Shown: positions 23,943-32,390, numbered from the stretch's first letter. The stretch is DNA of 39,369 nt from an uncultured Mycoplasmatota bacterium (GCA_900554315.1 USGP01000010.1:1-39369), one strand, 5' to 3'. Notes: generated from the sequence alone by a model not told the origin. Program-made: numbers and translations.

Positions 23943-25671
23943 TCTTATTATCTCCTATCCGTAACTTCCGAATCTTCTCAGCAATCTTAGCTTGTTCCAT
24001 AGGATCTACTTCTTTTTTCAATGAATCTGTTAGCCTCTTAATCTCTTGAGTGCGACTATATTCCCGAATCACTCCAAAATACTTAAACAATTCATCTTTC
24101 GTAGTAGATTCTAAATAATTTGAAGCCAAAATATCGTTAAGAAAATTTACAACTTCGTCTTTATCTTGAACATAAGTATAAAAATCTGGAACATTAATAT
24201 TTCCATACGTCGTATAATAATAAACAATTTCACTTGCTAATAAACGACTTTCTTCATTAGGAAAAATAATTCTTTCTTTTTCAAATTGACTAATAACCCA
24301 ATCGTTATTCAACATAAAATAAAGAATTTGTTCCATTGCTTTTTCATACTTTGTTTTTTTCTTTTCTTTCTTATTATAAGTAACAACTACTGGTACATCT
24401 TTTGGTTTTGGTTTTTCAAGTTCGCGAAATCGCATTTCCAGTGTATTATAACTCAAATCAAATTCTTTTGCAAGTTTTTTTAATATAATCTCAACTCTAA
24501 TTGAATCTTGTACCTTAGTAGTTTCTTTTAAAACTTGATTAATATAATTAGCGGTTTCCTCATCACTTCGAAAATCTACTTTTTCTTTTAACTTTCTTAA
24601 TTTAAAATCATTAAAAGTAACTGCACTTTCTAAAAGATTCATAAATTTTTCTTTACCCTGATTTAAAATAAAACTATCTGGATCATCAGGATTAGGAAGA
24701 GGAAGTACTTTAACTTCAATTCCTTCATCTAAAAACATATCTCCAACAGAAAGTGTTGCATGAACTCCAGGATCATCACCATCTAAACATAAAATAATAT
24801 TCGTAGAAAGTCTTTTAATCAATTGTAATTGTTCATGCGTAAGTGCAGTTCCCATTAAAGCTACCGTATTTCTAACACCAATCGTACTAGCCCGAATAAC
24901 ATCCATAAAGCCTTCCATAACAATAACAGATTTAGCTTTACGACATTCTTCTCTAGCAATATGATAATGATACAACAACTGTCCTTTTTTAAAGATTGGA
25001 GTCTCCTTAGTATTTAAATATTTATTTAAGCCATTATCTTTATAAATTCTTCCACTAAATCCAACAACTTTTCCAGTTAAGTCATACAAAGGAAACATAA
25101 TACGATCAATATAAACATCTCTAGCATCACTAGAAAGGCCAATTTGATTTAACGTAGAAAGTTCATATTTTTTACTGGTAAGTAACTTTGTTAAATCATC
25201 ACTACTCTCTAAAGATAATCCAATTTCAAATTCTTTAATAACATCTTCATCAATTTTCCTATCTGCTAAATAATTTCTAGCATCTTTTCCTATCTTAGAT
25301 AGTAAATTGTTTTGAAAATATTTTAAGGCAAAAGAATAAGCATCATAAAAAGGAGTAAACTTCGTATTTTTTCTAGCAACATGAATAGAAGAAACATCTA
25401 CTCCTACTCTTTCTCCTAAATAACGCAAAGTCTCACGAAAATCCATATGTTCATAATTCATCAAAAAAGTATAAACATTACCAGTAGCATGACAAGAAAA
25501 ACAAGTATAAATTTGTTTTTCCCTAGAAACACATAAAGAAGGATTCGAATCATCATGAAACGGACATACACCAAAAAAATTCTTTCCCCGCGCTACAAGT
25601 GGTATTCTCTCACCAATGACATCAACAATATCAACTTTACTACGTATTTCATTTGCAAGTTCGTTATTCAT
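23926..25671 (-). CDS. dnaG: DNA primase
   Basis: A 581-residue primase that makes RNA primers at the replication fork. The CHC2 zinc finger is C36-x2-H39-x17-C57-x2-C60 (CPFH and CFSC); the TOPRIM catalytic region holds E253 in VIVMEGFMDV and DGD at 297-299 in LCLDGDDPG; the C-terminal part (about 430-581) is the helicase-interaction domain. The start at ATG 25671 is taken over the GTG at 25680, since AGGAAGTG lies before it. Together with rpoD and trmK it forms the conserved replication-transcription unit. Confidence 0.97.
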   Translation of the reverse strand: MNNELANEIRSKVDIVDVIGERIPLVARGKNFFGVCPFHDDSNPSLCVSREKQIYTCFSCHATGNVYTFLMNYEHMDFRETLRYLGERVGVDVSSIHVARKNTKFTPFYDAYSFALKYFQNNLLSKIGKDARNYLADRKIDEDVIKEFEIGLSLESSDDLTKLLTSKKYELSTLNQIGLSSDARDVYIDRIMFPLYDLTGKVVGFSGRIYKDNGLNKYLNTKETPIFKKGQLLYHYHIAREECRKAKSVIVMEGFMDVIRASTIGVRNTVALMGTALTHEQLQLIKRLSTNIILCLDGDDPGVHATLSVGDMFLDEGIEVKVLPLPNPDDPDSFILNQGKEKFMNLLESAVTFNDFKLRKLKEKVDFRSDEETANYINQVLKETTKVQDSIRVEIILKKLAKEFDLSYNTLEMRFRELEKPKPKDVPVVVTYNKKEKKKTKYEKAMEQILYFMLNNDWVISQFEKERIIFPNEESRLLASEIVYYYTTYGNINVPDFYTYVQDKDEVVNFLNDILASNYLESTTKDELFKYFGVIREYSRTQEIKRLTDSLKKEVDPMEQAKIAEKIRKLRIGDNKNGWRN

Positions 25672-25699
25672 TGACACCACTTCCTATAAAACATTTCTA

Positions 25700-25728
25700 A
25701 TTATATCATAAATGAGCCTTTTTTTCTA
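25700..25728 (-). promoter_or_regulatory. Promoter of dnaG-rpoD-trmK
   Basis: TAGAAA (25723-25728), 17-base spacer, TATAAT (25700-25705) with TGA before it, an extended -10 (TGATATAAT). Confidence 0.75.
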
Positions 25729-25741
25729 CTATCCAAATAAA

Positions 25742-25765
25742 AAAAGGATAATTTTTTATCCTTTT
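25742..25765 (-). terminator. Intrinsic terminator after the zinc-ribbon pair
   Basis: Minus strand AAAAGGATAA, loop of four, TTATCCTTTT, then TTTATTTGG. Ten pairs. It ends the transcript of the two zinc-ribbon genes. Confidence 0.85.
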
Positions 25766-25768
25766 ATC

Positions 25769-26122
25769 TTACAACAAAACAAGTTGTAATACGACTGCTA
25801 CAATATCAAAGATACCAATAATAATTCCAGCCATAGCAAATCCATTTCCTTTTTCTTCTGGAAAAGCTTTGATATGGTTTCTAGCAGAAACCCCTAAACA
25901 TACTGCTAAAATACCACAAGGAAGCCCAGCAACCAACAAGCCTAATAAACTAAAAACAAAAGCTACAATTGCCATAGAATTATTCTTTCCAGCCTTAGAA
26001 TCCTGAACAGGAACATTTGTATTTTGATTTACAGTATTAGTATTAGCATCTACCTTTGTACCACATTTACTACAAAATGCCTCCCCTGGATTAATTGGAC
26101 TACCACAATTTCTACAAAACAT
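25769..26122 (-). CDS. Zinc-ribbon membrane protein with DUF4190-like region
   Basis: A 117-residue protein: an N-terminal zinc ribbon with two CxxC knuckles (MFCRNCG at 3-6, FCSKCG at 17-20), an Asn/Thr-rich linker (about 26-46) and two transmembrane helices (about 48-78 and 92-115), separated by a short polar loop, ARNHIKAFPEEKGN, a pattern seen in DUF4190-type proteins. It is translated two bases after its partner zinc-ribbon gene, so they are coupled. The zinc ribbon is likely cytosolic and the rest in the membrane. Function unknown. Confidence 0.8.
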   Translation of the reverse strand: MFCRNCGSPINPGEAFCSKCGTKVDANTNTVNQNTNVPVQDSKAGKNNSMAIVAFVFSLLGLLVAGLPCGILAVCLGVSARNHIKAFPEEKGNGFAMAGIIIGIFDIVAVVLQLVLL

Positions 26123-26123
26123 A

Positions 26124-26519
26124 TTAATTACTCCTCTCCACTTCTACAATTTCAATTTTATTTGTTAACAATCCAACTTTTAAACGGATTTCAACAACCA
26201 CTTTACGAACACCATCTGGAACTTGAATTTGACACTCTCCTACACCACTCCATAAATCGCAAGTCAAAGAATGAACACCAGGTGCAATAGAAAAATTCAT
26301 TTCTTCTCCATTGGATATACTAGCAACTAACTGCTTATCAATATAAAATTTATAAGGAACCAAAGACCCATAAAACCTCTTTTTTCTTCTTACAATTAAC
26401 TGAACAGTAGCAGCATTCGTATTAACATTAGATTCACTAATAGTACTTACACTTGCTCCACAATAAGGACAAAACTGTGATTGAGCATCTATTTGTTTAC
26501 CGCACTTAGTACAATACAT
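26124..26519 (-). CDS. Zinc-ribbon protein with beta-sandwich-like domain
   Basis: A 131-residue protein: an N-terminal zinc ribbon (MYCTKCGKQIDAQ, then FCPYCG) nearly identical in layout to that of the next gene, and a C-terminal domain (about 40-131) with alternating hydrophobic strands (YKFYIDKQLV, then IAPGVHSLTC) that recalls DUF2846/PEGA-like folds; similarity is by eye. No transmembrane helix is seen. It is the first gene of the two-gene zinc-ribbon unit, behind a promoter (TTTACA-18-TATACT). Role not known; sensing or scaffold work is a guess. Confidence 0.75.
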   Translation of the reverse strand: MYCTKCGKQIDAQSQFCPYCGASVSTISESNVNTNAATVQLIVRRKKRFYGSLVPYKFYIDKQLVASISNGEEMNFSIAPGVHSLTCDLWSGVGECQIQVPDGVRKVVVEIRLKVGLLTNKIEIVEVERSN

Positions 26520-26532
26520 AAAACCACTCCTT

Positions 26533-26562
26533 AGTATAACTATACACTAATATGATTGTAAA
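26533..26562 (-). promoter_or_regulatory. Promoter of the zinc-ribbon pair
   Basis: TTTACA (26557-26562), 18-base spacer, TATACT (26533-26538). It follows the yqeH terminator directly. Confidence 0.7.
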
Positions 26563-26569
26563 AACAACA

Positions 26570-26595
26570 AAAGAACTTATTAAATTAAGTTCTTT
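26570..26595 (-). terminator. Intrinsic terminator after yqeH
   Basis: Minus strand AAAGAACTTA, loop of six, TAAGTTCTTT, then TGTTGTTTTT. Ten perfect pairs; the stop codon of yqeH is inside the loop. Confidence 0.82.
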
Positions 26596-27590
26596 CTTAA
26601 AAATGTATCCACATTCTGATCAATATAAACATCAATTTCACATTTATCAACCATCTTAATAAATCCAAGTCCAGAAACAACCAAATCTTCTCCATACTTT
26701 ACATGATATGTAGTCTTATTCAAATGTTTCAAATCATCTCTATTATTTGAGTTCAATAAACGTTTTACTTTTAAAGCATTAGAAACATACAACGTAAAAC
26801 TATTTTTAACTCCATCTACATAATCAACTCTTAAGAAATCTTCAATAATAATAGATTGATTCTTACGAACTTGATAAGTCTTTGGTTTAATTTCTTTCAC
26901 TGGAGAAATCTTTTTAACCATCTTAGAATCTACGATATTTAATATAGAGCCTTGATCAACAAGCCCTGGAGTATCAATTAAAGTTAAATAATCATTAATT
27001 TCTATCGTAATAGTATTCAAAGTAGTAGATGGAAGTGGAGACATCGTTAACTCTTGTGTTTTGTCAGAATAATTTTTTATTAACTTATTAATTAAACTAC
27101 TTTTACCAGCATTGGTATGCCCAACAGCATAAACTGTCTTACTAGTTTGATAAAATTTAATTCTCTTTAATAAATAATCAATATTATAATTCTTATTAAC
27201 ACTAACAACAATAATTTCTTCAAAGTTTAAATCCATATCTTTAAAATATTGTATTAGTTTTTCTTCCTTTACAGATTTTGGCAAAGCATCTTTCTTATTT
27301 AAAACTAAAATCATTTTATTAGGAAGTGCTTTTCGAACCTCAGCAATATCTTTATCAATATTTAATAAATCCGTAATGTATAAAACCAAATCTTTCGTTT
27401 CTCCTACACTTTTCAATATAGACATATATTCTTCATTAGATTTAGCAATCATCTGATATTCTCCATAATTTTTCATACGAAAACATCTTTGACAAATATC
27501 ATTTTCTAAACTAGTTGTATATCCTTCTTGTAAAATATTTTCATCTTGTAATACCACACCGCATCCCAAACATTTCTTTTCACTAGTCAT
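26580..27590 (-). CDS. yqeH: Ribosome-assembly GTPase YqeH
   Basis: A 336-residue circularly permuted GTPase needed for 30S subunit assembly. Order of motifs confirms the permutation: a zinc finger (C7, C10, C33, C36), then G4 NKKD (98-101), then G1 GHTNAGKS (157-164) and G3 DTPG (206-209), followed by a C-terminal substrate-binding region. The ATG at 27590 follows GAGGTAA; an in-frame ATG at 27638 would extend it into yqeG. It overlaps yqeG by 8 bases. This yqeG-yqeH order is conserved in Bacillus, where aroE and yhbY usually follow; here it is a two-gene unit. Confidence 0.96.
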   Translation of the reverse strand: MTSEKKCLGCGVVLQDENILQEGYTTSLENDICQRCFRMKNYGEYQMIAKSNEEYMSILKSVGETKDLVLYITDLLNIDKDIAEVRKALPNKMILVLNKKDALPKSVKEEKLIQYFKDMDLNFEEIIVVSVNKNYNIDYLLKRIKFYQTSKTVYAVGHTNAGKSSLINKLIKNYSDKTQELTMSPLPSTTLNTITIEINDYLTLIDTPGLVDQGSILNIVDSKMVKKISPVKEIKPKTYQVRKNQSIIIEDFLRVDYVDGVKNSFTLYVSNALKVKRLLNSNNRDDLKHLNKTTYHVKYGEDLVVSGLGFIKMVDKCEIDVYIDQNVDTFLRKNLI

Positions 27591-28101
27591 AATAATTACC
27601 TCTCTTAAATTCGCCACGCTTTTCATATTTACGAACAATTTTATCTTCCCAATATCGATTAAGTCCTGTAATCTTTAAATCTTTTTTTCCTAAAGGATCT
27701 ACTAAAATTGTCATAATATGAAATCTTTTACCAGCAAGTACATCCGTTACAATCTGATCTCCAATCATAGCCATTTCTTTTTTCTTTACATTATACTTTC
27801 TCTTTATCTTTCTAAGACCTCTAGTTGATGGTTTCATACACCAAGCAACACCACCAACCCCTAAGTCCTCCATATAAGGTTTAATACGACTATAACTATT
27901 ATTGGATGCAATAAAAATTAAAAAATCTTTTTGTAAATCTTTAATAAGTTTTCTAGTCTTCAAAGGACATCTTTCATGATCAATTAATCCTAAAGTATTA
28001 TCCAAGTCGAAAACAAGGCAACGAATGCCTTTTTCTTTTAATTTTTGATAATCTATATCGAAAATATCCTTTCGATACATTGTAGGTTTAAATATACCCA
28101 T
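27583..28101 (-). CDS. yqeG: HAD-family phosphatase YqeG
   Basis: A 172-residue HAD-superfamily (subfamily IIIA) phosphatase. Motif I FDLDNT has nucleophile D32 and D34; motif II is the SNN segment in IFIASNNS; motif III is the Lys in CMKPS; motif IV is MIGDQIVTD. A phosphatase of phosphatidylglycerophosphate type has been shown for related proteins; the substrate here is unproved. ATG at 28101 with AGGTGG before it is taken over an in-frame upstream ATG. It heads yqeG-yqeH. Confidence 0.93.
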   Translation of the reverse strand: MGIFKPTMYRKDIFDIDYQKLKEKGIRCLVFDLDNTLGLIDHERCPLKTRKLIKDLQKDFLIFIASNNSYSRIKPYMEDLGVGGVAWCMKPSTRGLRKIKRKYNVKKKEMAMIGDQIVTDVLAGKRFHIMTILVDPLGKKDLKITGLNRYWEDKIVRKYEKRGEFKRGNYYD

Positions 28102-28118
28102 AATACCACCTACCAAAC

Positions 28119-28147
28119 ATTATACACCACTTTCCAAAATTAGTCTA
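28119..28147 (-). promoter_or_regulatory. Promoter of yqeG-yqeH
   Basis: TAGACT (28142-28147), 17-base spacer, TATAAT (28119-28124). The UAG stop of the deacetylase gene is the first half of the -35. Confidence 0.68.
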
Positions 28148-29623
28148 ATTATTTACATGCTGTGTAACCATATCTGTATATGGAGTAATAGCTTCAAACG
28201 TATAACCATTTGCCTTGCCATAATCAATAATTTTGCCAATTGCATCTTTTGTCGTAACTTTAACATCATGCATCAAAACCATATTAACCTTGTCATGAGA
28301 AAGCTTAGAAGTAACAAAATCACTAATCTCATCTGCCGTAAACTTACCACCTTCAGCATCTCTAGAATCTATTGTCCAATCATAATAACGATATCCCCTA
28401 TTAAGAACTTCCTGTGTTAATTCACTCATAATACCAGGGCAATATTTTTTACTGATAGTATTACTAGAGCCACCAGGAAAACGAATTAACATAGATTTTT
28501 CACCAGTAATTCTTTCTACCCGATCAGATACCATCTGTAAATCTTGAAAATAAGAATCTACGGAAGCATACACAACAGAATAATCATGACTAGCAGTATG
28601 TAAACCAATAGAATGACCTTCATCATAAGCTCTCTTAATCAAATCATCAGGACCATTACTAGTCACAAAGAAAGTCGCTTTCACACCCTTTTCTTTAAGT
28701 ACATTTAAAATAATATCTGTCGTTCCACTTCTAGGGCCATCATCAAAAGTTAAATAAATAACTCCTTTTTTAACTGGTTCCATAACAACTACTTTTTGAT
28801 CCACTTTAGTAACATTACCAGAAGAATCCTTGGCCTTATAAATTCGATGATATTCTCCTACTTGACTAGTATCAACATCTCCACTAATTTTAACTTTAAC
28901 ATCATCACTACAATTATCAGAAACATGATAAGTAGAATCCGAAAAAGAATCACCAACATTTAACATAATTGTTGTTGGAGAATCCAAAGTTAAAGTAGGA
29001 GCATCAATATCTTGATAATGAACTTTTCTTTCAACGACAGTTTTATTACCATAAGAATCTTTTACCCAGTATTTCATAATATTACCTACTTGTCTTACTT
29101 CAACTTTTTCAGTAATATCACCGTCATAATTATCATACGCTTTATAATCATCAAATAAATACTTTGTATTAGGACAAACATATAAATTTTTCTTAGAAGA
29201 CTGAAATTCAATCTTTGGGGCAACAGAATCTACAACTCTAACAATTCTTGTTTTAGTAGTAGTAACACCATGATAAGTAACTTGATAAGTAATAGGATAT
29301 TCTCCTATTTTTGACGTATCAACATTTCCAGATACCGATACTCTAGAACTAATATCTTTTCCTTGATAACTAGATGAAAATCCAGGTTCCTTATATTTAT
29401 CTTGATATTCAACTTCAACAATACTTTTTCCTTCTAAAGAAATACGTGGTAAAAAAAGCATTTGATAAAATGCCATAAGACAAATACCCAAAACCAAACA
29501 CAAAACACATACAGAAAACTGGCGGAAACGAACTTCCCCCATTCTCTTCTTCTGTAGTGGATTTAATCCATAACAATTTTTAGAAAAAGGTTTATAACGA
29601 TGTTTTATCAAATTCTTTCTCAT
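28145..29623 (-). CDS. Polysaccharide deacetylase with Ig-like repeats (PgdA-like)
   Basis: A 492-residue membrane-anchored enzyme. A basic cytosolic tail of 34 residues, a transmembrane helix at 35-56, then three Ig-like (DUF5011-type) domains at about 60-132, 135-203 and 206-283, and a NodB deacetylase domain at 287-490. Active-site motifs: TFDDGP 292-297, HTASH 342-346, RFPGG 381-385, and a terminal His in LMHDV. Such enzymes remove N-acetyl groups from peptidoglycan or other wall polymers; the PgdA role is inferred. ATG at 29623 is preferred over one at 29656, since the promoter -10 (TATAAT) lies between them. Confidence 0.9.
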   Translation of the reverse strand: MRKNLIKHRYKPFSKNCYGLNPLQKKRMGEVRFRQFSVCVLCLVLGICLMAFYQMLFLPRISLEGKSIVEVEYQDKYKEPGFSSSYQGKDISSRVSVSGNVDTSKIGEYPITYQVTYHGVTTTKTRIVRVVDSVAPKIEFQSSKKNLYVCPNTKYLFDDYKAYDNYDGDITEKVEVRQVGNIMKYWVKDSYGNKTVVERKVHYQDIDAPTLTLDSPTTIMLNVGDSFSDSTYHVSDNCSDDVKVKISGDVDTSQVGEYHRIYKAKDSSGNVTKVDQKVVVMEPVKKGVIYLTFDDGPRSGTTDIILNVLKEKGVKATFFVTSNGPDDLIKRAYDEGHSIGLHTASHDYSVVYASVDSYFQDLQMVSDRVERITGEKSMLIRFPGGSSNTISKKYCPGIMSELTQEVLNRGYRYYDWTIDSRDAEGGKFTADEISDFVTSKLSHDKVNMVLMHDVKVTTKDAIGKIIDYGKANGYTFEAITPYTDMVTQHVNN

Positions 29624-29644
29624 ATAACCACTCTCGCTATTACA

Positions 29645-29673
29645 ATTATAACCCATTTCTAAAAAAATATCTA
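29645..29673 (-). promoter_or_regulatory. Promoter of the deacetylase gene
   Basis: TAGATA (29668-29673), 17-base spacer, TATAAT (29645-29650). Its -10 falls after an upstream in-frame ATG, supporting the shorter coding region. Confidence 0.62.
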
Positions 29674-29674
29674 T

Positions 29675-30379
29675 CTATTGTTCATTATCATACTGTCCAT
29701 CTTTAATGAATTCTCTTAAAATTTTAGTAAGCGCTCTCTTTTCAATCCTAGAAACATAACTTCTAGAAATATGCAATTTCTTTGCTATTTCTTTTTGCGT
29801 TTCTTCATCATGATCATAAAGACCATATCTTCTAATTAAAATTTCTCTTTCCCGAGGAAGCAAAACCTGAATATATTTTTGTAATAACAAAATATGATCT
29901 TTCTTATTAATATCTTCAACAAAATCAATTTTAGGAGACTTCAAGATATCTTGAATAGCAATTTCATTTCCATCTTTATCATATCCCACTGCCTCATTAA
30001 TAGATACATCTTTACTATACTTATTATTACTACGAAAATACATTAAAATTTCATTCTCAATACATCTAGCACAATAAGTAGTAATTTTAACTCCTTTATT
30101 ACTAGAAAAACTATCTACACCTTTAATCAAACCAATCGTACCAATACTAATTAAATCATCGGTATCTTCATACTTTGGATCAAACTTTTTAACGATATGA
30201 GCAACCAATCTTAAATTATGTTCAATCAACTGATTACGAGCATCCCAGTCTCCTTCATCTTTCTTACGAATACACTCTTCCTCCTCTTCAGGACTAAGAG
30301 GATCTAAAAAAACTTCATTAGAATAAGAACCTGTAAAGCAAAATAAATCCTTTAATATTGAAAACAAATGAAAAAACAT
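29675..30379 (-). CDS. SigK-like sigma-70 family factor
   Basis: A 234-residue sigma factor of the sporulation (SigK/SigE) branch. A hydrophobic leader MFFHLFSILKDLFCFTG sits where SigK has its membrane-bound pro-sequence; next come the PLSPEEEEE segment, region 2 (NLRLVAHIVKKF, DDLISIGTIGLIKGVDSF, TTYCARCIENEILMYFR) and region 4 (LPREREILIRRYGL, EIAKKLHISRSYVSRIEKRA). These blocks closely resemble SigK, a mother-cell factor processed by SpoIVFB in sporulating bacteria. Neither that protease nor other spore genes lie in the window. A signal-responsive vegetative role is also possible. ATG at 30379 follows AGGTGA. Confidence 0.85.
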   Translation of the reverse strand: MFFHLFSILKDLFCFTGSYSNEVFLDPLSPEEEEECIRKKDEGDWDARNQLIEHNLRLVAHIVKKFDPKYEDTDDLISIGTIGLIKGVDSFSSNKGVKITTYCARCIENEILMYFRSNNKYSKDVSINEAVGYDKDGNEIAIQDILKSPKIDFVEDINKKDHILLLQKYIQVLLPREREILIRRYGLYDHDEETQKEIAKKLHISRSYVSRIEKRALTKILREFIKDGQYDNEQ

Positions 30380-30394
30380 ATAATCACCTAATGA

Positions 30395-30402
30395 ATTATA
30401 TG
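30395..30402 (-). promoter_or_regulatory. Possible -10 upstream of the SigK-like gene
   Basis: Minus strand CATATAAT, which can be read as a SigA -10 (TATAAT) or as a SigE/SigK-type -10 (CATAnnnT). A TTGACA lies only ten bases upstream (30411-30416), too close to pair with it. Speculative. Confidence 0.3.
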
Positions 30403-30429
30403 TTTTGTTTTGTCAAATTATAAAGCATT

Positions 30430-30885
30430 TTATCTTCTTTTAACCATCGACTTTTCTAAACTATTCGAAGACATACTTAAATCATAATAAGCATTAGCAA
30501 TTCCCTTATACCGTTCATGATTATTATACAACTTCATTTCAAATTCAGTTAAATCTCCCATCGTCTGTTCAACACGACGAGGAGAAAAGAATTCAGACTT
30601 AAGTAATGTATACCCAGATGCTAATCCTAAACAAGAAACAAAACCAATTTGAAATGCTGTTATTGCCGAATTAGAATTTTTAATAACTTTTTCCGCCATA
30701 AATAAGCCCAAAAAAATACTGTCAGAAAGCAAACTAAGTTTATCAGCACTATCTAAAAATTCTCCATAAGAATCAAGCATATGTTTTTGCTTTTCTAAAG
30801 CTTCTTGTTCATCATTAACAGACTTTAAATCTCTAGAATATTTTTGCAAAATATCCTGACTATACTCCTCTTTTCCTTGTAGCAT
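30430..30885 (-). CDS. Hypothetical coiled-coil/transmembrane protein
   Basis: A 151-residue protein I do not recognise. The N-terminal 50 residues are helical and charged (coiled-coil-like), two hydrophobic helices follow (about 50-68 and 72-96), then a charged C-terminal helix. The sequence ends KSMVKRR. The start ATG is preceded by AAGGGGGG. It is driven by one of the best promoters in the window (TTGACT-17-TGATATAAT) and is followed by the SigK-like gene 50 bases later. Whether it regulates that sigma factor (an anti-sigma or anchor) is an attractive guess with no direct evidence. Confidence 0.6.
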   Translation of the reverse strand: MLQGKEEYSQDILQKYSRDLKSVNDEQEALEKQKHMLDSYGEFLDSADKLSLLSDSIFLGLFMAEKVIKNSNSAITAFQIGFVSCLGLASGYTLLKSEFFSPRRVEQTMGDLTEFEMKLYNNHERYKGIANAYYDLSMSSNSLEKSMVKRR

Positions 30886-30946
30886 AGCTTTCCCCCCTTA
30901 AATTCTCTATTCAAAGCATAAGCTTCCCCTGAATAAATATGTGCTA

Positions 30947-30975
30947 ATTATATCACAAAACAAAAGAAAAGTCAA
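30947..30975 (-). promoter_or_regulatory. Strong promoter of the coiled-coil gene
   Basis: TTGACT (30970-30975), 17-base spacer, TATAAT (30947-30952), preceded by TGA so also an extended -10. The flippase UGA stop lies inside the -35. Confidence 0.82.
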
Positions 30976-32390
30976 TGAACTCTTCTTTTGAAAACTTTTT
31001 CTAAAACTGTATTCTTACTAGCAACCAAAAAATCCTTATTCATAAGAACAGAATAAATAACAACCACAACAAAACTTAAAATATCTAAATAAAGATTTCT
31101 TTGATAATAAATAATAATAGCAAAAACAAATATTAGAATTGTCTTAATTAATAAACCTCTTTCATAAGTAATATTCATATACTTCTTTAAATCGTAATGA
31201 CGGTAAACCATCATAACCAAATAAGATACAGCTGTAGATACAGCAGCGGCATATAAACCGATAAAATGAATTAATCCAATATTAACCACAATATTAATAA
31301 TAGCTCCAATCACAGAAGTCATAGCAACTTGTTTTGTCATCTTTTTAGCAATATAGACAGCACTATATAAGCAAATAATAACATTAAAAACAGCTCCTAA
31401 AACCAATATAGGAATATAGTAATAAGCTTCATCATAACTCTTATTAACTAGTAAAGGAAAAACAAATGGCATACAAGCAATCATTCCTACTCCTAAACAA
31501 GTAAATAATTTCGTTATAGTATTGCATACATCTGAAAAGAATTTATCACGATCAGGACTATTAATATGTAAAGCAGCAGACTCACTCCAAGATAAATTAA
31601 AAATTCCTAATAAACTAGATAAAATAGTAGGAAACTTATTACTAACCGCGTAAATACCATTAGCAGCAGTTCCTAAAATAGCAGTAACAATAGTCCTATC
31701 GGATACATTGACAATCCACCAACTAATACCATTAGGAACAAGAGGAATAGAATACTTATACATATCCTTAATCAAAGACTTATCCTTCTTCTTAAAATCA
31801 ATGTATTGCCACATTTTAAGTCTTATAAATAAATACAAAGCTCCAAGACCATTCGCAACAGCCATAGAAGTAATCATACCAAAAGCACCTAATTTAAATA
31901 CGACAATCAATAAGATATTAAATAAAATGGTACTAACACCAGTAATAATACAACTAATAGCATAATCAATGGTTCTGCCTACTCCTCTAGCAATCTGCAA
32001 GAAGTTACCAGAAAAAGTACAAATAACAATATCAAATAAAATAAGAAAACGATAATCAAACTTCCAAAAGCAAGTAACTATCAAATAACCAACAATAAAA
32101 ATAGCTAAAGAAGCAAGTAATATAATAAAATTATTACTATAGACTCGTTTTGTCTCATTTTTATCTTTACGACAATCAACTAAATAACGAAATACACTCA
32201 TTTCTAGTTCCATTGTAATAATTGGAACGATTAAAGTAACATATGTTGTAATTAAATCAACAAATCCATACTCCTCAGTAACTAAATAACTAGTATATAA
32301 AGGAAGTAATAAAAAAGAGATTAATTGCGTACACACTTTACCAGCAAAAATAATAATCGTATTTTTTGCTAACTCTTTCTTTTTATTCAT
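30972..32390 (-). CDS. Polysaccharide flippase (Wzx/MOP family)
   Basis: A 472-residue membrane protein with about 12-14 hydrophobic helices spread over the full length, starting at residue 10 (TIIIFAGKVCTQLISFLLLPLYTSYL), a signature of the polysaccharide-biosynthesis branch (PF01943-like) of the MOP exporter superfamily, which flips lipid-linked glycans across the membrane. The N-terminal PLYTSYLVTEEYGFVDLITTY segment is typical. The ATG at 32390 overlaps the vanZ stop by 8 bases and AAAGGAG lies in vanZ. No glycosyltransferase or polymerase is adjacent, so the cargo is unknown. Confidence 0.88.
   Translation of the reverse strand: MNKKKELAKNTIIIFAGKVCTQLISFLLLPLYTSYLVTEEYGFVDLITTYVTLIVPIITMELEMSVFRYLVDCRKDKNETKRVYSNNFIILLASLAIFIVGYLIVTCFWKFDYRFLILFDIVICTFSGNFLQIARGVGRTIDYAISCIITGVSTILFNILLIVVFKLGAFGMITSMAVANGLGALYLFIRLKMWQYIDFKKKDKSLIKDMYKYSIPLVPNGISWWIVNVSDRTIVTAILGTAANGIYAVSNKFPTILSSLLGIFNLSWSESAALHINSPDRDKFFSDVCNTITKLFTCLGVGMIACMPFVFPLLVNKSYDEAYYYIPILVLGAVFNVIICLYSAVYIAKKMTKQVAMTSVIGAIINIVVNIGLIHFIGLYAAAVSTAVSYLVMMVYRHYDLKKYMNITYERGLLIKTILIFVFAIIIYYQRNLYLDILSFVVVVIYSVLMNKDFLVASKNTVLEKVFKRRVH

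Noticed and set aside
29675..30379. Claim that the organism forms spores
   Set aside because: One SigK-like gene, a DUF421 gene and an FtsK/SpoIIIE translocase are not enough; all can occur in non-spore formers.
30395..30416. TTGACA and TATAAT upstream of the SigK-like gene taken as a SigA promoter
   Set aside because: They are only ten bases apart, too short for a working promoter.
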